Below, piece by piece: positions 49,501 to 58,500 of a DNA stretch of 64,000 bases (its first letter is position 1; every line of letters begins with the position of its first letter). Origin of the DNA: Thalassia testudinum (Eukaryota > Streptophyta > Magnoliopsida > Alismatales > Hydrocharitaceae); the NCBI GenBank assembly GCA_037157565.1, contig JAZHRO010000013.1, positions 74,703,501 to 74,767,500 of the forward strand. Direction: 5' to 3'. Below the pieces are notes generated by a model. That model did not search any database. It was not told the DNA's origin and saw only the letters and a list, made by a program, of their open reading frames with translations. A program made the translations under genes and the position numbers.

Positions 49501-52500
49501 ATTGCTCTTTCCATTCTTGTGTTTGATGCCTTGAGATCTACCTCGATCTTGTTCACCTTTTTTATGTGAACATGGTAGATACGTGCAGGGACGATTCCAT
49601 TGAACTCGAGGTGATTTTTTTAGGGCTGAAAATCAAGGTGACAATTGAGCTTGTCTCTGATATCCTTGAAATTCTCAACGAAGGGGATTTCTTTCAAGAG
49701 CTTAGTCAACACCTTGATGTCGAAGAAGTGAATATGGAGCTTCTCCCTCAAGATTATTGCCCTGGTCTTGATGTAATAATCCCTAGCAATAGATTAAACC
49801 TCTTCCTTGGTTGCTTGTCGGCATCTTTGGATGGGACTTGCTTAACAAGTCCGACAGGTTTGATTATATTTCCCACAACCTCATTGATCTCCTTTATGAG
49901 GCTGTCAAGGAAATTCATTTTAACCATTGCTACCTATTTCTCACAATCATGAATAAGGATAACAGTGCTGGTCTATCATTTGGTGTCCTCATTAGTCACA
50001 TTTTAAAGCATTTTAGAGTCAACCACACCAATCAAACCGTGAACAAAAACATTGAGCCATACTGTTGTGCAATTGCCTCTAAGATGGGCATCCTACCTCA
50101 CAGTGATCAAGCTCAAATGAAAGACGAAGACCTACCTCCCTGTTCTCTTGCGGATCCTCTTGCTCTTCTTGCCCTTCATTCCTACTTTAGCTGATCATGG
50201 GAGTTGACTAGACAATGCTCAGATCCCACTCTTACAGAGGGCATTCAACTCATCCTCGATTATTAACAAGAATTACATGTAGATTTCTTCACCTCCACGA
50301 TGACGTAGGATGATTGCATTGTTGCTTCAACTCCTTAGAGCAGGACCATGATTAAAGGAGGCACCGCCGATGAACAGGTCTGGTGGTGGTGGTGGTGTAT
50401 GGCTGTTGTGTTTCTTTTTGTGTTGTTTTTTGTGTTTCTGTTTCTATTTTGTATTAAGGGGATGTAGTCCTATATGTCGTTAATTCTTGGGATCTATTCT
50501 AAGTAGATATTGGGCACATATATGTGCCAAACCTCTCTTATAAAATAGCTTCTAGCTTATGGTGTATGTTTAGAATCTAATCATCTATTTTCGGTCAATG
50601 AAATCTTATGTTATATCCTTATGTTATATCATTGTAGCATTCTCATAGTGCTTCATTGTGCAACAGCTGTAGCTTGCTATATGAGTTATCTCATATCTTT
50701 GCCATGCTTGCTTCATGCGTTTTACACATATTGTGAATTCCAAAAAGGGGGAGACAAATTCTGGGATCTAGAATTGACAAAATATATGTTTTTACGAACG
50801 TGATATTTTTCTTGCCTTACAAACTCTCACATTTCACGCAATCTTAAAGTCTCCTTGATGCAATAAGATTCGTCTAAACATTCGTTTTGCGAATTGCGTT
50901 GCCAAAATTAACGATCTCTTCACAAAGAAAAGGGACAATATAGTAAGGGGGAGCTCTCTACTTGAGAATGGTTTTGCAAATCATCAAAAAGGGTGAGATT
51001 GTTCGTGCAATCCCTCTAATCCTCTTTTGATGATTTTACAAAATGAGATAAACTGAAATAAATAATGGTCATTTAGAGAAACATATGCTTGTCACACACA
51101 CACACACACACGAGTGTATGCTAAGTTCGTAGGGAATAAGTTCTTCAACGATGAAGGAAGAAGATAGTTTCCAAGTTGAGAGGTCACTAGAACCTTTAAA
51201 GTCTTTAGACCCCTAGTAAAGAGCCCTTAGACCCCTAGTAAAACCTAGGAATCTAATGAACCAAACTACACCAAGATAGGATCCCTTCACCAAGCTTTCT
51301 AAGTGGTACATACCCATTATCAGACGTCTACCCCCATGCTGTCGAGGCGAGTGCCTCAGGTGTTGAGGCGATGAGGCGAGGCTCTACAGGGAGTTGTCGC
51401 CTCGATGAAGACCTAGGCGATGGCCTTTGATCAGGCGACGCACCTCCTCGCCTTAGGCAGTGCCTCGTCACCTCGCCGCCTCATCGCCTGAACCCTAGAT
51501 CGTTTGAAATGGTGGTGAGCTTCTTCGACCACCATCGCCTTGAGTTGCTAAGCGTCGCTTGCCATCTGTAGTGCCTCCTCAACCTCAATCGCCCATGTAT
51601 GATCTCCTCGACCTGCATTGCCTGAGCGTCATCGGCTTGAGCTTCTACGTTTCCGCGATGAAGCTGGGAACGAAAGGGTGCTGGGAACAAAACTCTTTCT
51701 TCGTTTTCTTTCTTTATATATATATATATACTGCTATATTTGTATGTAACATTGTAACTATGTATATGTATAAGTATGCATATATATATTTTTTGGTTTT
51801 TATGTTTTTCACTTCAATAACAATTTTGATTTTTATGTTTAAATCTTTTCTTTCTTTACCATTTGAAATTATGTGAAACAATTTTTGACCATACAATTCA
51901 TATCATTTTCTTCTACTTAAAGTCTCTAACATTGTTATTAGACATATTTTTATAAACTTAGTGCTATTAAATTGAGTTAATAAGACATATATATGTAGAT
52001 AAAAAACGATCGCCTCAATTCACTCAGGCTGTCGCCTTTTTGTCGCCTCTCGCCTCGGGCGATTTTGAGCTGTGTCGCCTTGGTATCGCCTTTCGCATTG
52101 ACAACATTGGTCTACCCACATGGTGAGATGACCAATAAGTCATCTAGTTGTATAACACCTTGAACAAATGACGTTTGATTGATGACTCAAAATAATCAAC
52201 TTTACCTTTCAATACCAGACGCTTGACCTTTTTTGTTAGATGTCCAAGCATCACTTCAGACATTTGATGATCATCCCAGATGACTCATTATGTCAGGTTT
52301 GCAAAGCTCCTTATTTTTTTCAGACATATGATAATATTCTTGCACATCGTCTAAGATGTTTGATGCTATAGACCATGAATCTTGCACAAGATTTGACCCC
52401 TCTAGCTAGGTCCAGGAGCCTTTGTTTCTCTCATTAGACAACTCATTTTATGATTAGATGACACTTATTGCAAAATAAGTTCTATGATGCTTTAACCTGT

Positions 52501-55500
52501 ATTTGATAAGCTCTATGTACTTATGGCCTATTTTCTAAGGAAATGCAAATTAGTCGACTTGGACTTTTGATAGACAATTGATTTCTGAATTTCATATGTT
52601 TAACTAATTAATTAGATGTTGGCTGATGCTTGTTAGTAGCCTATCTTTAGGCAATTTTTTTGTGTGCAAGCAGTCCTAACACATTGTTTTTAACAACGAT
52701 TAAACTACTCTTAACCTTTCTTAAGCCATCCTATGAGTTTTATAAATATCCCCTAGCATTGCTAAGCCAAGTTTCAATCTTTGGAGACTCGAATCTACTT
52801 GCTCTGATTCTATTGCTCTCCAAACCTTGAAAAAGCTCTCTCAGCTCTTTCTACACTTATACACTCTCTAAGAGCTAATTTCCCTGTGCCCAATATCAAG
52901 TCATCCAATACATCAAAGAGTATTCTTAGATTTATTGTAGCCTACATCATTCTCCATCCTTGTCTTCGTAGGTCTTTAATTGTAGTTTATTTTTTACGGT
53001 TTACCATTGTAGTTGGGTGCATCGTTTTAAATGCTGTCGATAAGGTCATTTTCGAGCAGGGGCCGTGTCGACACGGATAAAGTGTCGATTTACAGGGATA
53101 TCGTCGGCATGCCTTCGACATGGTTGGCATGTCGGCGAAATAGGTGCCCATGTCGAAGTTGCTGTTGGTTTTTTTGACTACTGTTATTTTTGTCGGTATG
53201 CATCGGCATGCCCACGGCGTGCCCTCAGCATGCTCATCGGCATGCCAATCGAAAAACGGGCATTTCCACGACGTGCCCTCGGCATACCCACGGAATGCAC
53301 ACTTAGAATTTCATCGGTATGGCATCGAAATCGGCATTTTGAACCTTAATTAGGTATCCGGTCTGTTGGATTTTCATCTCTTCCTATAAGGAAGGGTAAA
53401 ACTCTCTGGTTGGGATTGGAGAGGGGGCTTGCAAATTGAGTTACACAACTCTTGTTCAAGTGTAGTTAGTGGATAGTTGATTGCCTTTACGATAAGGAAA
53501 TCTTAAGTTAGGGAGGCTTAGGTAGTGTCTTTTACTTGTAGGGGTTTCAACCTAAAAATTTGTCTCATGTGGTTTGATTATCTTGTGCGTTTCTAGTTTG
53601 CTTAAATTTTATATTTATCCTCGATTGTGTTAATCATACATTCTTAAGAAGTTGGTAGATTAGAAATAGAAGACCATTAAGGGCATGTTTGGAAATGCTA
53701 GAGAATGAGTGGGGAAGGTCATCTCTATACTTCTTTGCACATGCGAATTCAGCAAATGTAGTAAGTGTATCATTTCTACAACATGCTATGAATGAGATTG
53801 TCTAAGGAGGAACAAGGGTGAAGGCTTCTACCCCTCATGAGATCATAAACAAGTATTTGTACTTGGCAAATGATGATCTCAACAAATACATAATAGGTTG
53901 AAGAGGTTATGGCAAGATTATGGAGTTTCCATTACGTGATGGGTTGACAAGTTGAACATGAAGGTAAATAATAAATTTCCTTTTTTTTTTTTTTGAGAAA
54001 AATTTCCTTCTTTATTGTGATGGAAAGACTATCATTTTGAAATATTTTGATGCACCTGATTAAGTAAATTGTTATAAGTACATATAATATTTGATGGTGG
54101 ATGTTGTAAAGGAGGTTGAACTTGAACACGTGGCACAAATTAGTATCGATAACAATAGCAATTTTAAAAAGGTTAGAAAGAAATTGATGAAGTCCAGCAA
54201 ATATAGAGTTTTTTGAACTTTCTGAAAGACTTTGGACAGACGATAAGCATGTTTATTGAAGATGCACCTTCAATCACAACTTTCATTTACAATTACCCAT
54301 GCACACTAGCAATGATGAGGAAGTTCTGTAAGGGTGAATTGGTAAGACCAATCATCACTTAATTTGCAACAAATTACATTACATTGAATAACATATGGAT
54401 AATAAAGTTGGATTAAAATTAATGTTTATCTCTAATGATTAGTATTTAAAAAGAAATAACAGATCAAAGATTAAGGAGGAATTGGAAACTTACACAAAGT
54501 TGTGTGACAATTGTTGATTGATTGTGAAGATTGTGTAACTCGTTGTGATTGTGTTAAAGATGGTTGATGGTGGTAAAAATCAACCTTAGCAAGTATTTAT
54601 GCAACTATGGAAATGATGAAGCAAAAGTTAAAGGAAAATGCTAGGAAGTCGGCTCGGCAATTAAGAAAGATAATTGATTTTTTTTTTAAGAATATAAGAG
54701 ATGGCAAGACGTGCTCACATATCCGTTTCACAAAATTGGTATGAATTTACATGATTATTAAGCTTCATATATTTTTCATCATGTCCTTGAAGTGATGATT
54801 AGTCTTGATTCTTAAATCCTAATTTTATAGAATATTTTCCAAATTTGAAATATCATTACACGTATGGACTTTGTAGTGACTATGAGTTCTTCAAAGTGGT
54901 ATAGGTAGTTATCTTTAAGCTCGTGAAGAGTGTCTAAAAACAAATATATTGTATAAATGAGGTGATAAATTCTCCATAATGCTAGCCTAAGTTATACATT
55001 TAATCATATTATTGTAGAAGAGATAATGCGATTTTAATTTATTGTGTTTATCCTTTTAAAAAAAATATCCTTTGCAAATAAAATATTTTAGAGATGAGTT
55101 ACTATCTTTCAGGGCAAACAACGTCATACATGCACAAAGTAAAACTCTTCTTGGTGTGGTCACGATCTAAATATGAAGATATCTTGTGAATTTATTTCAT
55201 AATTCACAAGTTACATAAAGTTTACTTTTATTTTTTATTGCAGTTGAATGATGACACATGATACCGATGCTCTTAACCTTTGTTCAGTTGCCGTTAAAAT
55301 CTTATCTTAAACGACATCCGCAGGAGGGTGTGAAAGAAACTGAAGCACCTTTAACTTATTTCACTCACATAGGAGAAGTTGCCTTGGTAGTAACAAGTTG
55401 ATGGACTTGGTGTTTGTCGATTATAACATTAGATTAAAGATGAAATATATATGGGAAGGAGAACATAAGGAAGAGTACATGGATCCGATTGATGTTGCAT

Positions 55501-58500
55501 ATCTTTTTGGAGAAAGAGATGTTTTACAAGCATGATTGAATAGCAATGGAGAAGCATTGCTTGATAAAGATAGTGGTTTTGATCCTAAGATAGCATTAAA
55601 AATGAGTGTGAATGTAGATGAATTTGTGGGTAGTAGGTTTGGTAGAAGAATAATTTATAGCACTGAAGAGAGTCCAAATCAAGAGGAAGATTCACCTTCA
55701 AGAACAAAAGATGATGATGACGGAGGTGACGATGCCGATGCAATGATGGTTTAGCTTGAATTTCAATGGCAAGAAAGTAGTGTAGGAGGTGAGAGATATT
55801 GTTCTGATATGGATGAAAAGGATGCTAGATGAGAATATCAAGAGAGACGTAGAACTATACATGGAGATCCAGTGTCAAGTCCAACTTGTGACCATGATGC
55901 AAGGTATGGCTCAACTTCTATGATGTCTATTAAGGATTTAAGTTCATTAGTGGGATCCCTTAATTTAGTGGAATCAATCTTTGGCGATGGCCCTGCATCA
56001 TCGTCATTGAGAATTTATGGTTATGGATCTCATTATACTAACCCTTGATTATGATAAGGCACAAAGTTCATGTGATTTTTTCCCTAGCTACTATTCTTTG
56101 GTGTCTCAACTAGGCCCAAGTTAACCTCCATTTTGTTATGGTTTTAGAGCTACGAATATGATAGTGGCAAAAGTGATACTAGCCAAAGTATCTTGCAGCA
56201 CAAGGAAATGGAATATTTCCAGAGTATTTTGCACCCCAAGGTCTCCAACTATCTTATTATCATCAACCTTCCCAGTTTGTTGCACAATTTCCTATATAAC
56301 CACCACAAACTTCATCGATGAGACAACATAATCGTCCTAAATCTTCAGGTTCTTCAATGAGATGAGGTGGTTCCAGAGATTCAAGAGAACTGATTAGACA
56401 TCATGGACAAGATGATTATAGTCAGAGTTAATCTAGAAGCAGCTCTAATAATCACAATTAATATCCACATCTTGTAGTACTTGCATACTGCAGTGATGAA
56501 GACTATTAACGATACATTAATAAATATAATACTTAATACAACTTCATGATGTGGAACAACTACTATGATTATGTTAGAATATCACCATTAGAGGAAGAAA
56601 ATTGAAGGAGAGGTATTTAGCCAGGTTAAAGCTCAACATGGTATTGAAGAATCTTTATCCATGAATCATGATTTAGTGGTACTAGTAAATATAACTTCTG
56701 GTGAGTATTATTATAAATATCTTAAGCTATTATCATGATATGTGCCTTTTCTTTTCAATGTTATGATTTACGATGGTTGTTGATATTCAAAATTTATGAT
56801 TTTGATCTTGTAAGAATTTCTTTACGCATGTAGTAGTTATTCAAATGTTATTTTCATCAAATTTGTCACATTTTAAACGATTTTTCCAAAATTCTTAGAT
56901 ATTAGCAATATATCCATGATATATCCCCCTTTTGACTTATTGATACAACATCAATATCGACATTTAAAATCTTTATGTGGACCCCCCCTGTATATGGTAA
57001 TGGGTGTTGGTTGCAAATTCACCCCCATCATCAAAAGCAGAATGTGATCCATTTGCCACCTCAACAAGCGGGGGATTTGAGGTTCTCCCATTAATTCTTG
57101 CATCACATTTGATTTTAGGCTCCCTCCCCAGAGATTTTCTTTTCTTTTCTTTTTTTTTTTGAAGATTGGGCCCCACGAGATATGCATTGCCTTATCGATG
57201 TGATTTTCTGAAGCAGTCGAATGATTGCCAAAAAGAGTGTTATCACCCTTTTGCTTCTAAATTCGACCGAGTTGTCAAAGCCTTTGTTGGAGATAGAGTA
57301 GAGGCAACTACTACCTTAGTGTTGGATAATTGGCCGTACTCCATTGACTTCAAGCAAATGATGACAACCCATGTGGTGCCCGTGTCGAAGAACTCTAGAA
57401 TGGTCTTCCTAATAGCAACCTTGACCAACCCCTCCACCCATCATAGTTCTCCGTCTTCTAAATCAAGTCCACGACACCCCCACAACCTTCAAAAAGGAGC
57501 CATGATTGTGTCTATGACCTCTGTTGTATGTAGGCGAAGGGGGATGCTAGCTGGTGGGCATTTGTTAAGAGCCTTGTCGTTGATTGTCAGCATCCTCCAT
57601 TTAAGCCATTTTTCGGAAGCAAAGTTGGTTAATGATCGAGGAGTCAACTCTAGAGAGAGGGAACTTCCTATGATCTACAATGGCGAGCTTGAAGCCATCA
57701 ACCATCTGGACATGGTGTCCCATAGTGTCCCTTAGCATTGACAAGGTCGGATTCCCATCGGGTACATCTCCCACAAGGGTAGAGCCTTAAACTTCTCGAT
57801 TGGCTTCATTGATGGCAACCAAGGTGCCACCACCTTCATTGCTAGAGCTGGAACATCGAATGAAAACCCATCCTTCAACGCTAGGTACGACGTCCTCCTA
57901 TTTCCTAATCCTGCATTGCAAGCAGAGAACCACGCCTTTGCAATCTCTCGCAACATGCCCCCTCCTATGACAGCATAAGCAGATGACTCCCTCTCCTGAC
58001 ATTCTCTCGCCATGCCCCTCCTGGTGGGCACATGCACCCACCCACCGGCAATGGCACAGCTCACCGGGCCCCCTAGGACACTCCTGCTCTCTTGCATTCC
58101 TCTGCTTGCATCCTCTCATGTCTCCCTTAGTTGTGACGGAGAATTAAAAACTTTGGAGCCAAGAATGATTGGCATATGATTTTTAGTGATTTAGAGAAGA
58201 TTAATAATAAGTTATGTTAAGTGGATAACTTGTTAAGAATTTGAGTACATGTCTTATCAACCTTATAAGGGATATATATCATGAAGCCGTAGCTTTTCGG
58301 ACTCATGTAGGTTGTCAAACTACCCTGACGTTAAACTTTCCCTTTACGGGGGGAAAAAAAACTGGACCAAGGATCAGGTAGAAGTGCATACTCTTTACTT
58401 TGGTTATGAGTTGAAAAACACGTCCAAGAGAGGAACCATGGTACCATGGTTCACGCTTTTGTGGATGATGTTCTGTTGGTGGATAAAGCAAGGTATTTAA

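Larger units (their letters stand above)
51000..53650 (+). repeat. Probable 3' LTR of the gypsy-like relic
   Basis: AAAAAGGGTGAGA (50987-50999), a primer-tract-like purine run, is followed by TGTTCGTGCAATCC, a plausible LTR start. A TATAAAT box lies at 52741. Typical LTR-leader wording (GGGGTTTCAACCTAAAAA, near 53540) occurs far downstream. The LTR is lengthened by a hAT MITE (51334-52109) and possibly a second MITE (53024-53344). The right end is uncertain and no 5' LTR was found in this window, so this is a truncated element. Confidence 0.5.

Noticed and set aside
49566..50194. Intact host gene at 49.5-50.2 kb
   Set aside because: The two frames are halves of one transposon-type domain separated by a shift, with stops upstream and an LTR-like region after it.
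51481..51690. Minus-strand frame in GGCGA-rich DNA
   Set aside because: It lies within the hAT MITE sub-terminal array and has no transposase feature.
53065..53353. Two overlapping 69-94 codon frames
   Set aside because: They translate the CGGCATG-rich repeat of a MITE-like element.
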